From NCBI GenBank assembly GCA_963922335.1, contig CAWUIB010000002.1, positions 186,001 through 250,000 on the forward strand: DNA of 64,000 nucleotides, given 5' to 3'. Origin of the DNA: CALBPI01 sp963922335. Lineage in GTDB: Bacteria; Pseudomonadota; Gammaproteobacteria; Steroidobacterales; Woeseiaceae. A program made the translations under genes and the position numbers. Under the pieces are notes generated by a model. That model searched no databases. It was not told the DNA's origin and worked only from the letters and a program-made list of their open reading frames with translations. This document shows, one piece after another, positions 23,859-32,131 of this stretch; position 1 is the stretch's first letter; every line of letters begins with the position of its first letter.

Positions 23859-25424
23859 TCAACGCGCGTAATACGCCTTGGCGTCGTACAACGTGTCGAC
23901 GCTTATAGTTGTTAGTCCCTGTTCACGCGCATAACGCTCGGTGTTACGTCGTGCTTTTCCCCGAACAAAGAACGGAATCTTGCCGAGTTCTTTCTCTGCA
24001 TCACTGGCCCAGATTGGATCGTCCGCATCGATATCCACTGTCTGCGTGGCAGGCCGAGCTTCGGACTGACCGGATGCGTGACCCAAGTGCGAGGGCATAG
24101 CGCCATTGCCGAACTCGAAGTCCTCGCGGAACATGCCAAGCAGATGCTCTTCCAGACCCATCATCAATGGATGAACCCACGTGTCGAACAGTAGATTCGC
24201 ACCGGCATAACCCATCTGCGGCGCGTGCGATGCCGGAAAATCCTGCACATGCATCGGAGCGGAGATGACCGCGCAACCGATACCGAGCCGCTTCGCTACG
24301 TGGCGCTCCATCTGAGTACCGAGCACAAGCTCCGGCTCGACCTCACTGACGGCTTGCTCAACCTCCAGATAGTCGTCGGTGATCAACGCTTCCAATCCGA
24401 GTTCACTCGCCTTGGCGCGGACCTCACGTGCGAACTCGCGCGAGTAAGTTCCGAGCCCGACGACCTCAAATCCAAGCTCCTCGGATGCAACGCGCGCAGC
24501 TGCGAGCGCATGAGTGGCGTCTGCAAAAATGAACACCCGTTTGCCGGTCAGGTAGGTCGAGTCGACCGACCGCGAATACCAGGGCAATCTTGAGCGACCA
24601 TCCTGTAGTGCAGGCTCGGGATCGACATTCGCGAGTTCAGCGACCTCTCGAATGAATTCGGTGGTCGCATTCACACCAATCGGTACATTGCTGGTCATTG
24701 GCTGTCGGAACGCACGCTTAAGCCATGTTGCTGTGGTCAGACCAGTCTCGGGGTACATGACGACGTTAAAGTCCGCATCGCCCAATCGAGCGATGTCAGC
24801 CGCAGATGCATCCATGGGCGCTACGACATTCACATCGACGCCGAGGCGATCGAGGATGCCCCGCACTTCCATCAAATCATCGCGATGACGGAAACCGAGC
24901 GCCGTCGGGCCGAGGATATTGCACCGCGGTCTGCGATTCGGGTCACGCTCTGGCATGCCCTGTTCGCGTACGCGCTGCGCCGCAGCGCCGGCAAGCCCTC
25001 GCGCAAGATGATAGAGCGTCTCGGCAGCAGCCCAGTTTTCCTTGCGTTGATAAGAAGGCAGCTCCAGAGGAATGACCGGTACGGGGAGCCCCATACCCTC
25101 GGCCAATCCGCCAGGGTCATCCTGAATCAGCTCGGCTGTACAAGACGCGCCGACCAACATCGCCGACGGCTGAAAACGCTCGTAGGCAGCGCGCGCCGCA
25201 TCCTGGAACAGTGTGGCGGTATCGCCGCCAAGATCACGCGCTTGAAAAGTCGTATAAGTCACCGGTGGACGTGTCGACTTGCGTTCGATCATTGTGAATA
25301 GCAAGTCCGCGTAGGTATCGCCCTGCGGTGCGTGCAACACGTAATGCACATCGCGCATGGCGGTCGCAACTCGCATCGCACCGACATGCGTTGGTCCCTC
25401 GTATGTCCAGAGCGTGAGTTTCAT
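23859..25424 (-). CDS. bchB: Light-independent protochlorophyllide reductase subunit B
   Basis: With BchN forms the catalytic heterotetramer reducing ring D of protochlorophyllide. The 521-residue product starts MKLTLWTYEGPTHVGAMRVA; Asp36 in HAPQGDTYAD matches the aspartate that completes the BchN iron-sulfur cluster in Rhodobacter. Further signatures: LVGASCTAELIQDDPGGLA, IPLELPSYQRKENW, FGNGAMPSHLG linker, and a C-terminal domain with GKIPFFVRGKARRNTERYAR. The ATG at 25424 overlaps the bchN stop (TGATG); an 18-residue upstream extension was rejected. Confidence 0.97.
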   Translation of the reverse strand: MKLTLWTYEGPTHVGAMRVATAMRDVHYVLHAPQGDTYADLLFTMIERKSTRPPVTYTTFQARDLGGDTATLFQDAARAAYERFQPSAMLVGASCTAELIQDDPGGLAEGMGLPVPVIPLELPSYQRKENWAAAETLYHLARGLAGAAAQRVREQGMPERDPNRRPRCNILGPTALGFRHRDDLMEVRGILDRLGVDVNVVAPMDASAADIARLGDADFNVVMYPETGLTTATWLKRAFRQPMTSNVPIGVNATTEFIREVAELANVDPEPALQDGRSRLPWYSRSVDSTYLTGKRVFIFADATHALAAARVASEELGFEVVGLGTYSREFAREVRAKASELGLEALITDDYLEVEQAVSEVEPELVLGTQMERHVAKRLGIGCAVISAPMHVQDFPASHAPQMGYAGANLLFDTWVHPLMMGLEEHLLGMFREDFEFGNGAMPSHLGHASGQSEARPATQTVDIDADDPIWASDAEKELGKIPFFVRGKARRNTERYAREQGLTTISVDTLYDAKAYYAR

Positions 25425-26701
25425 CAGACCGCCAGTAACGTTGAACGTCGCAGGGGCCTTGCGAACAGCTCGGCGCAATCGCCAGCCTGCTCATAGCCGT
25501 GAATGGGAGAGAACACGAGTTCGATCGACCACTTGGTGGTCACACCTTGCGCTTCCAGCGGATTCGCGAGACCCAGGCCACAAACGACCAGATCAGGGGA
25601 TTCGGCCTCGCAACGATCGAGTTGCTTCTCGACGTCTTGCCCTTCGCTCAGCGTGATTGACTCCGGTAAACGTGCAAGCTCATCGGCGAGATGCTGACGG
25701 TGCAAGTACGGGGTACCGACCTCGGTCAGCTCGACATTGAGTTCTTCGTGTAGAAACCGGGCCAGCGGCACTTCGAGCTGCGAGTCCGGGAAGAAAAATA
25801 TGCGCTTGCCGGAGAGCGTTTTGCGTTGATTCTCAACGGCTGCTCGCGCGCGTGCCCGTGGTGCCGCAGTGACCGCATCGAAACGTCGCTCCGATACACC
25901 AAAGTGGCGCGCCGCGGCGGCCAGCCATCCTGTTGTGCCATGCTCACCAATCGGGAATGGCGCTGGTATTCGGATTGCACCACGCTGTTCGAGCGCGGCC
26001 GCCGTATCCGTGAGAAACGGTTGCGCCAAGAGATAACGAGTATTGCTGCCCACGGAGGGCAAATCTCCGAGCGAACGCATCGGCAAAAAACTGATGTTGT
26101 CGATACCCATCGACGTCAACAGCTCGCGGAACTGATCCTCAACAATGTCAGCAAGAGCGCCGACTACAAGCAGTTGCTCGTCCTCGGACGCCGCCATCTC
26201 TGGCACCAGCGCTGCAAGGCAGGCGTCCTCGCCTTGAGTAAAGGTGGTCTCGATGCCGCTGCCTGAGTAGTTAAGGACACGAACTTGCGGCATAAATTGC
26301 GCGGAAAGCCGCTGAGCGGCTTTGGCGAGATCAAGCTTGATGACCTCAGAAGGGCATGAGCCGACAAGAAAGAGGAGCTTGATATCAGGGCGGCGCGCCA
26401 ATAAGCGCTCTACCTCCCTATCAAGCTCCTCGTTCGCATCAGCTAGCCCAGCCAGGTCGCGGTCGTCAATGATTGCCGTGGCGAACCTCGGCTCCGCGAA
26501 GATCATGACGCCCGCGGCTGACTGGATCAGATGTGCGCAGGTTCTCGAACCCACCACAAGGAAAAAAGCATCCTGCATTTTTCGGTGTAACCAGACGATG
26601 CCGGTTAACCCACAGAACACTTCGCGTTGACCGCGCTCACGCAAAACCCCATCAGAAGGGCGCTGCATCTGCTCACGCGGTTGAAGCACGGAGGTTGTCA
26701 T
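25424..26701 (-). CDS. bchN: Light-independent protochlorophyllide reductase subunit N
   Basis: Partner of BchB. With the ATG at 26701 (overlapping the bchF stop as ATGA) the product has 425 residues and places Cys30 (REVFCGLTG), Cys55 (GSRTCAHLIQ) and Cys116 (LVGSCPSEVI) at almost the positions of the three cluster ligands known in R. capsulatus. Other signatures are NYSGSGIETTFTQGEDACLA and FFFPDSQLEVPLARFL. A 54-residue upstream extension open in this frame covers the end of bchF and has no homology. Confidence 0.97.
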   Translation of the reverse strand: MTTSVLQPREQMQRPSDGVLRERGQREVFCGLTGIVWLHRKMQDAFFLVVGSRTCAHLIQSAAGVMIFAEPRFATAIIDDRDLAGLADANEELDREVERLLARRPDIKLLFLVGSCPSEVIKLDLAKAAQRLSAQFMPQVRVLNYSGSGIETTFTQGEDACLAALVPEMAASEDEQLLVVGALADIVEDQFRELLTSMGIDNISFLPMRSLGDLPSVGSNTRYLLAQPFLTDTAAALEQRGAIRIPAPFPIGEHGTTGWLAAAARHFGVSERRFDAVTAAPRARARAAVENQRKTLSGKRIFFFPDSQLEVPLARFLHEELNVELTEVGTPYLHRQHLADELARLPESITLSEGQDVEKQLDRCEAESPDLVVCGLGLANPLEAQGVTTKWSIELVFSPIHGYEQAGDCAELFARPLRRSTLLAV

Positions 26702-27228
26702 GAGACACCTCCGGCAGCCGACGCCGCAGCGTGGCCTGAATGCTGTTTCGCCTGACCGCCAAGGCGGGCAAGCCGGAATTTCCACAGGAACTGGGCAGCG
26801 TTGATCACATAAGTGAAGTAAGCCGCCAAGGCCAGATAGCTTTGGCCCACCGCGCCGTACCATCCGAATAGGACTGCAACCACGTACCAGGTATGCAGGA
26901 TCATGACGAGCATGCTGACGACGTCTTCCCAGAAGAACATGTCGACGAACAGATACTCACCGAACACGTCTTTCTCCCAAAGAGAGCCCGTGATCATGAT
27001 CGCGTACAACAAAGCGGTTTTAAGGAGGACAGACGCGGTTGCGAGTGTCTCGCCCGCTCCGGTGTACAGATAACGCAACACCAAAATGAGGCTGACGAGA
27101 AAAACCAGGAACTGCAGTGGCGCAAGCACACCCTGAACAAAAGTCCAGACTGATGCGTCGCGACGCTGCCGCTGTTCAGCGGTGTACAGCGTCGCAGAGT
27201 TATTGGTGGCGGCTTCGCGGTCTGCCAT
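26698..27228 (-). CDS. bchF: 3-vinyl bacteriochlorophyllide hydratase
   Basis: Hydrates the 3-vinyl group of (bacterio)chlorophyllide before BchC oxidises it. The 176-residue integral membrane protein has about four spans with LYTAEQRQRRDASVWTFVQG, ITGSLWEKDVFGEYLF, FFWEDVVSMLVMILHTWYV and ALAAYFTYVINAAQFLWKFR. It is the first gene of the long minus-strand unit ending at crtB, read divergently from aerR across a 216-base control region. A polar Ala/Gly-rich tail (SGHAAASAAGGVS) is not informative. Confidence 0.95.
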   Translation of the reverse strand: MADREAATNNSATLYTAEQRQRRDASVWTFVQGVLAPLQFLVFLVSLILVLRYLYTGAGETLATASVLLKTALLYAIMITGSLWEKDVFGEYLFVDMFFWEDVVSMLVMILHTWYVVAVLFGWYGAVGQSYLALAAYFTYVINAAQFLWKFRLARLGGQAKQHSGHAAASAAGGVS

Positions 27229-27265
27229 CTTTGCCTCTACTGCTCCCCATCTGTTACAACACCAA

Positions 27266-27283
27266 TGTCAATAAACACTGACG
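27266..27283. promoter_or_regulatory. PpsR/CrtJ-like box near bchF
   Basis: TGTCAATAAACACTGACG is TGT-N12-ACG, one base from consensus, 38 bases ahead of the bchF start on the minus strand. It contains a minus-strand TTGACA. No convincing -10 for bchF was found. Confidence 0.5.
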
Positions 27284-27314
27284 CTCAGTTGAATTTACGG
27301 GGTGCTGGAGCGAG

Positions 27315-27348
27315 TGTCAACAAAACAAAACGTCATCTTTTGTTGACA
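27315..27348. promoter_or_regulatory. Long perfect inverted repeat upstream of aerR
   Basis: TGTCAACAAAA (27315-27325), 12 bases, TTTTGTTGACA (27338-27348): 11-base perfect arms whose ends carry the TGTCAA/TTGACA half-sites of PpsR boxes. The right arm contains the likely -35 of aerR, so binding here would give autoregulation of the aerR-ppsR unit, and possibly looping with the box near bchF. Confidence 0.6.
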
Positions 27349-27371
27349 TGCTTGACGAAGAAGTGTCTACT
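27343..27371 (+). promoter_or_regulatory. Likely promoter of aerR-ppsR
   Basis: TTGACA (27343-27348), 17 bases, TCTACT (27366-27371), 73 bases ahead of the aerR start. The -35 is perfect, the -10 moderate; the -35 lies in the right arm of the long inverted repeat. Confidence 0.45.
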
Positions 27372-27444
27372 TAATCGGCACATTTTTCTGGTGACAGCAT
27401 TTCCCGAGTAACTTTTGACCTAGTCGTTATTTGGGACGGTGACG

Positions 27445-28329
27445 ATGAATCAGGAAAGCGGACCACATGGGGCCGGTGGCTTTTTTGGCCGGCTAATCGA
27501 GAACAGCCGTCGGCTGTTTGGGCACAAAAAAGCCGATCAAGAGCAGGAACTCAAAACACTGTCGCGGCTTATTGAGCAGGGGATCATCCCTCGGCTGCAT
27601 ATGAGATTCAGTACAGCACAACATCGTTCGGGCGAGCGCGATGCGACTACTGAGGCGCCCGAATATGACGTCAACGGGTTTGTGGGCGCTCTACTCTCAC
27701 GAACTTCCGAGGACGCAGCCGACTTCGTCGACCGTCTGCGGCTCACCGAACACAGCCTGATCGAGGTCTACCAGCATCTGCTTGCACCGGCTGCTCGCAG
27801 ACTTGGCGAGATGTGGGATGATGATGAGTGCGGGTTTGCGGAAGTCACTATCGCAATCGCAAAAATAAGACACCTTTTCATCGCGACCGCACCTTTGTTT
27901 CCGGTCCATGAATCAGCAGACAAGAAAGACCGCCGCAGCATCCTGATGACCACCACCCCCGGAGAACAGCACACGTTCGGCGTGTATCTCGCCGTGGAAC
28001 ATTTTCGTGCACATGACTGGACTGTCTGGTCTGGAACACCGAGGAACACAAGAGAGCTCATCGAGCTGGCCGGTAAAGAACCCTATGACGTTATCGGCCT
28101 GTCAATTGGCAGCGAGCGCAGCCTCAAGGCGGCGAAAACCGCCATTCATGAACTTAAAGACAACGCCGTAAACAGTGACGTCGTTATCCTGGCGGGCGGA
28201 TCGCTTCTCTTCAACCAACCCGAACTGGCGGACGATCTTGCAGCAGACTTGCTGGTCCACGAGATCGACGACAGTCTGATCGCGCAGACCGCTGAGCTGG
28301 TTGCGAAAAGGCGCCGCGCGCGTCCCTGA
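27445..28329 (+). CDS. aerR: AerR/PpaA-type cobalamin-binding antirepressor
   Basis: In Rhodobacter, AerR binds cobalamin in a light-dependent way and alters DNA binding by CrtJ/PpsR. This 294-residue protein has a helical cap segment LGEMWDDDECGFAEVTIA (about 120-137) and a B12-binding Rossmann domain with the signature E174-Q-H176-T-F-G (DxHxxG type, His176 the candidate cobalt ligand), then LSIGS near 219 and GG at 251-252. It lies directly upstream of ppsR, as expected. The ATG at 27445 follows GGGA by 8 bases; a GTG two codons earlier is too close to that site. Confidence 0.88.
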   Translation: MNQESGPHGAGGFFGRLIENSRRLFGHKKADQEQELKTLSRLIEQGIIPRLHMRFSTAQHRSGERDATTEAPEYDVNGFVGALLSRTSEDAADFVDRLRLTEHSLIEVYQHLLAPAARRLGEMWDDDECGFAEVTIAIAKIRHLFIATAPLFPVHESADKKDRRSILMTTTPGEQHTFGVYLAVEHFRAHDWTVWSGTPRNTRELIELAGKEPYDVIGLSIGSERSLKAAKTAIHELKDNAVNSDVVILAGGSLLFNQPELADDLAADLLVHEIDDSLIAQTAELVAKRRRARP

Positions 28330-28381
28330 CCCCAATGCGTAACCTGGCACACACGTCCGGCACCAAAACAGGCATCGAACG

Positions 28382-29818
28382 ATGATTCCGTTTAAGAGTC
28401 ACCAGAGCGCACTCAAGGAAATTAGCCACGAATCGATGGCCGAGCTGCTCGGCGCATCGCATGACATTTCGCTCCTGATCAACACCGAGGGTGTGATCAT
28501 CGATGTGGCATTCGGCGCCGACCAACCGTTACGCCGAGTCGCCGACCAATGGGTCGGAAAACGCTGGAGCGATACGGTTTCGGACGACAGTCTGCCGAAA
28601 ATCGAACGTCTTCTCGATGCTGCTGATTCGGCCCAGTCTGATCGACGTTGGCGCCAGGTAAACCATCCCACCGAAGAGACTCGACGCGATATTCCCGTGC
28701 TGTATCTCGCGATTCGGGCCGGCGATAGCGACCTCATTCTGGCGATCGGAAAGGACCTGAGCCCGATCTCAGATATGCAGCAGCAACTGCTGGATATGCA
28801 GCACGCGATCGAGAACGACTACCGCAGACTGCAACAAGCCGAGGCACGCTACCGCGTTCTGTTCCAGCACGCACGCGAAGCCATCCTGATCGTCGACCCG
28901 GATAACGGGCGTGTGGTGGAAGCCAATCCGTCGGCCGCTGAGTTGCTCCACGAGAAAATCTCCAAGCTTGCTGGCGGCAACCTGAACCGCCTGTTTGCCG
29001 AGGACTCTCACCGACCGATCCTCGACCTTATGAACACCGTTCGCTCCACTGGTAAGGAAGCACAAATTGAGGTGAAGACCGCATCAGAAGATCGTGAAGT
29101 CTGGGTCAGCGGTATTCGACTGCAACGCGACAACAATCGCCTGGTCATGCTGCGCCTGGTCAGTGAAGACAGCGCTCGAACCGGACGACTGCACAACGAA
29201 AACGATCATTTGCTGCTCGATCTTGTCGAGCACTCCTCTGATGGCGTGGTGGTTACCGATCACAGCGGTCTGATCATTACGGCCAACCCGGCTTTTCTCG
29301 CTTTGTGCCAGGTCGCCTCTCAATTCCAGCTGCACAACCAACCGCTCGACCAATGGCTTGGTCGTGCGGGTGTTGACGTCAGCGTACTGCGCAAGAATCT
29401 CGTTCAGCGTGGCGCGGTTCGGCAGTTCTTCACGACCGTCAATGTCGAGTACGGCGCGCCCGTCGATGTGGAGCTATCCGCAGCGGTGCTCGATACCGAT
29501 GATGGCACCCGCTACGGCTACGTGGTGAGACGCGTGATCCGTAGAAGCAACGAAGCCGGTGAGCTGATCGAAAAAGGCGATACCCTGCACCAGTCGGTTG
29601 AACAGATGACCGAGCTCGTGGGCCGTGTCCCACTGAAAGACCTCGTGCGCGAGACCACCGACATCATCGAGAAGATGTGCATCGAAACCGCATTGAAGAT
29701 GACCTCGGACAACCGCGCTTCTGCCGCCGAGATGCTGGGCCTCAGCCGTCAGAGTCTTTATGTCAAATTGCGTCGCCACGGCCTGAATAACGGCGCGAAC
29801 GACTCTAACGACGACTGA
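28382..29818 (+). CDS. ppsR: Transcriptional repressor PpsR/CrtJ
   Basis: Redox- and light-responsive repressor of bacteriochlorophyll, carotenoid and antenna genes under oxygen. The 478 residues give an N-terminal PAS-like region (about 20-125), a coiled helix (about 133-155), a PAS domain (about 155-265), a second PAS (about 276-395) and a C-terminal Fis-type helix-turn-helix with NRASAAEMLGLSRQSLYVKL. Cys309 lies in the last PAS and Cys433 (IEKMCIETAL) at the entry of the DNA-binding helices, the context of the redox Cys of CrtJ. It starts 52 bases after aerR. Matching TGT-N12-ACA boxes occur at several promoters here. Confidence 0.95.
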   Translation: MIPFKSHQSALKEISHESMAELLGASHDISLLINTEGVIIDVAFGADQPLRRVADQWVGKRWSDTVSDDSLPKIERLLDAADSAQSDRRWRQVNHPTEETRRDIPVLYLAIRAGDSDLILAIGKDLSPISDMQQQLLDMQHAIENDYRRLQQAEARYRVLFQHAREAILIVDPDNGRVVEANPSAAELLHEKISKLAGGNLNRLFAEDSHRPILDLMNTVRSTGKEAQIEVKTASEDREVWVSGIRLQRDNNRLVMLRLVSEDSARTGRLHNENDHLLLDLVEHSSDGVVVTDHSGLIITANPAFLALCQVASQFQLHNQPLDQWLGRAGVDVSVLRKNLVQRGAVRQFFTTVNVEYGAPVDVELSAAVLDTDDGTRYGYVVRRVIRRSNEAGELIEKGDTLHQSVEQMTELVGRVPLKDLVRETTDIIEKMCIETALKMTSDNRASAAEMLGLSRQSLYVKLRRHGLNNGANDSNDD

Positions 29819-29838
29819 ATTCGACGAAAACCCTTCTT

Positions 29839-29856
29839 TGTCCAGTTTTTTGGACA
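29839..29856. promoter_or_regulatory. Canonical PpsR/CrtJ box ahead of bchG
   Basis: TGTCCAGTTTTTTGGACA, exactly TGT-N12-ACA with TGTCCA/TGGACA arms, between ppsR and bchG. It overlaps the palindrome GACACTTAAGTGTC (29853-29866). Confidence 0.75.
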
Positions 29857-29880
29857 CTTAAGTGTCATTTTTGATTGACG
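29853..29880. promoter_or_regulatory. Overlapping palindrome and second PpsR-like box ahead of bchG
   Basis: GACACTTAAGTGTC (29853-29866) is a perfect 14-base palindrome. Its right half starts TGTCATTTTTGATTGACG (29863-29880), TGT-N12-ACG, one base off consensus. Three half-sites in tandem suggest cooperative binding. A weak TTGACG/TATACC pair (29875 and 29896, 15-base spacing) might be the bchG promoter. Confidence 0.55.
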
Positions 29881-29911
29881 CTTTGCGGGTGTGGGTATAC
29901 CTTGAAGAGGT

Positions 29912-30811
29912 ATGCCCGAGTCAAGAGTTGTCAGTCTGCAGGGGGCGCCTTACTGGCTCTCCATTTTGGAGTTGCTGAAGCCGGTTACCTGGTTTCCGCC
30001 GATGTGGGCATTCGCCTGTGGCGTTGTGGCTTCGGGCATCGCTGTCGAGACACGTCTGCCGTTTCTCATTGGCGGGGTATTGCTTGCCGGACCGTTTCTT
30101 TGTGGCACGAGTCAGGTCGTCAATGACTGGTTTGATCGCCATGTGGACGCCATCAATGAACCACATCGGCCCCTACCCTCAGGTCGCGTATCCGAACGTG
30201 TCGGCTGGATTCTGGCGCTTGGGTGGTCTGGCCTGTCCATGATTTTGGCCGGAATGCTCGGGTTTTGGGTTTTCCTCGCTTCGGCATTGGGACTGGCATT
30301 GGCCTGGGCATACAGCGCCCCACCTTTTCGACTGAAACGTAACGGCTGGTACGGCAACAGCGCGGTTGGGCTTTGCTACGAGGGTCTTCCCTGGTTCACG
30401 GCGGCAGCGGTCATGAGCGGCGGATTGCCTCAGACCGAAATCATCTTGCTGGCGTTGCTCTACAGTGTCGGCGCACACGGCATCATGACACTGAACGATT
30501 TCAAGGCGCTTGAGGGCGATCGCGCCATGGGCATTCGCTCATTGCCGGTTCAGCTAGGGCCCGAAACCGCTGCCCGATTCGCTTGCCTCGTGATGGTTGT
30601 GCCGCAGTTCATTGTCGCGGGTTTGCTTTGGGTTTGGGGCACCCCTTATTTCGCCGCGGCTGTTGCCATGGTTTCGTTGGTGCAAATCGCATTGATGCCT
30701 CGACTGTTGTCAGACCCCGAACGTCACGCACCTTGGTACAACGCGACCGGGGTCGCTCTGTACGTAAGCGGCATGATGGTGTCAGCGATCGCTATGCGCG
30801 GGCTGTCATGA
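29912..30811 (+). CDS. bchG: Bacteriochlorophyll synthase (polyprenyltransferase)
   Basis: UbiA-family membrane enzyme attaching geranylgeranyl (or phytyl) diphosphate to bacteriochlorophyllide a. The 299 residues contain the two Asp-rich motifs QVVNDWFDRHVDAINEPHRP and MTLNDFKALEGDRAMGIRS, and eight or so membrane segments. The ATG at 29912 follows GAAGAGG. Gene order bchG-bch2-bchP is conserved in purple bacteria. Its stop overlaps the start of bch2 (ATGA). Confidence 0.97.
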   Translation: MPESRVVSLQGAPYWLSILELLKPVTWFPPMWAFACGVVASGIAVETRLPFLIGGVLLAGPFLCGTSQVVNDWFDRHVDAINEPHRPLPSGRVSERVGWILALGWSGLSMILAGMLGFWVFLASALGLALAWAYSAPPFRLKRNGWYGNSAVGLCYEGLPWFTAAAVMSGGLPQTEIILLALLYSVGAHGIMTLNDFKALEGDRAMGIRSLPVQLGPETAARFACLVMVVPQFIVAGLLWVWGTPYFAAAVAMVSLVQIALMPRLLSDPERHAPWYNATGVALYVSGMMVSAIAMRGLS

Positions 30812-32118
30812 CACTCCCCGGGCTTTCCTGGATCGGCATATTCAGGCTTGGCACCGTCCAGATGTGCCTCGGCGCAATGTTTGTCTTGATGACCTCTATC
30901 ATTAATCGAGTCATTGTCGTTGAGCTCGCGCTGCCTGCCGCGTTTGCCGGCGGTCTTCTGGCCGTGCATTACGCGATGCAGATGCTACGTCCTCACTTTG
31001 GGCACGGTTCAGATTCCGGTGGACGGCGAACCACCTGGATCATTGGTGGCATGTTCGTGCTCGCCGTCGGCGCCACACTCGCGGCCGTCAGCACTATGGT
31101 GATGAGCGTTTCAGCACCCCTCGGCATGACCGTCGCCGTGTTTGCGTTTGCGCTCGTCGGCTCTGGCGTTGGCGCTGGAGGCACGTCGCTGCTGGTGTTG
31201 GTCGCAGCGAAGGTAGTCCCGAAGCGGCGCGCCGCGGCGGCCTGCATTACCTGGAGCTGCATGATTTTCGGCTTCGTGGTCGCAACTGAAGTGGCGTCGA
31301 GACTGCTCGAACCATTCAGCACGGTACGAATGCTCGCCGTGATCGGTGGCATTTGTGCTGTGGCATTCGTGGTCAGTGTCGCTGCCGTATGGGGCATCGA
31401 AGACAACCACGCTGATGTGGCCGAGTCGACCGCGTCGGACACCAGCAAGACGTCGTTTATGGTGGCGCTCAAACAAGTGATGGTTGAGCCTCAGACCCGT
31501 ATTTTTGGTTTGTTCATCGCCCTGTCGATGTTCGCCTATGGACTGCAAGAGCTGGTCCTAGAGCCTTTCGGTGGCGCCGTGCTCGGCATGACGCCAGCCG
31601 AATCTACCAGCCTGACCGGAAAGCAAAACATGGGCGTGCTGCTCGGCATGATCGCAATGGGGATCATCGGCAGTCGCAACATCCGGACACTTCGCACCGG
31701 GGTTTCGGGCGGCTGCCTTGCCTCCGCGCTGTGTCTGGTCGCCCTCGTACTGGCCCCTACGGAAATGGCGCTGACACCGGTGGTAGCAACGGTCTTCGCT
31801 CTGGGCTTTGCGAATGGTGTTTTCGCGGTCGCTGCGGTCGGCAACATGATGCACCTCGTCGGTCAGGGCACTGCCGGACGGGAAGGTATTCGCATGGGCG
31901 TTTGGGGCAGCGCACAGGCCATCGCGATGGGCGCTGGCTCCGTAGTCGGCACCCTCATGGTCGACGCGGCACGGTGGATCGCCAGCGACACCATGATCGC
32001 CTACGCGTCTGTATTTTCAATCCAGGCGGGACTTTTCTTCATCGCTGCGCTACTGGCGCTGGGTATTCGCACAACAGACGAGCTGCCGCGTGAACACGCG
32101 GCAGCCACTTCGGGATAA
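30808..32118 (+). CDS. bch2: PucC/BCH2-family membrane transporter-like protein between bchG and bchP
   Basis: MFS-like protein of the BCH2/PucC family (the ORF428 position of Rhodobacter), with a presumed role in pigment delivery or antenna assembly. The 436 residues begin MTLPGLSWIGIFRLGTVQMC, then LMTSIINRVIVVELALPAAF, YAMQMLRPHFGHGSDSGGRR, FALVGSGVGAGGTSLLVL and LVLEPFGGAVLGM; about 12 spans. The ATG at 30808 overlaps the bchG stop; the same frame is open farther upstream but only as a shadow of bchG. It is a paralogue of lhaA at 20.8 kb (shared motifs LEPxGxxxLGM and GAWG/GVWGxxQA). Confidence 0.88.
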   Translation: MTLPGLSWIGIFRLGTVQMCLGAMFVLMTSIINRVIVVELALPAAFAGGLLAVHYAMQMLRPHFGHGSDSGGRRTTWIIGGMFVLAVGATLAAVSTMVMSVSAPLGMTVAVFAFALVGSGVGAGGTSLLVLVAAKVVPKRRAAAACITWSCMIFGFVVATEVASRLLEPFSTVRMLAVIGGICAVAFVVSVAAVWGIEDNHADVAESTASDTSKTSFMVALKQVMVEPQTRIFGLFIALSMFAYGLQELVLEPFGGAVLGMTPAESTSLTGKQNMGVLLGMIAMGIIGSRNIRTLRTGVSGGCLASALCLVALVLAPTEMALTPVVATVFALGFANGVFAVAAVGNMMHLVGQGTAGREGIRMGVWGSAQAIAMGAGSVVGTLMVDAARWIASDTMIAYASVFSIQAGLFFIAALLALGIRTTDELPREHAAATSG

Positions 32119-32131
32119 CGGGAGTCAATCA

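Noticed and set aside
30583..30807. Upstream extension of bch2 by 75 residues
   Set aside because: Shadow of the bchG 3' end; the ATGA overlap at 30808 gives a normal N-terminus.
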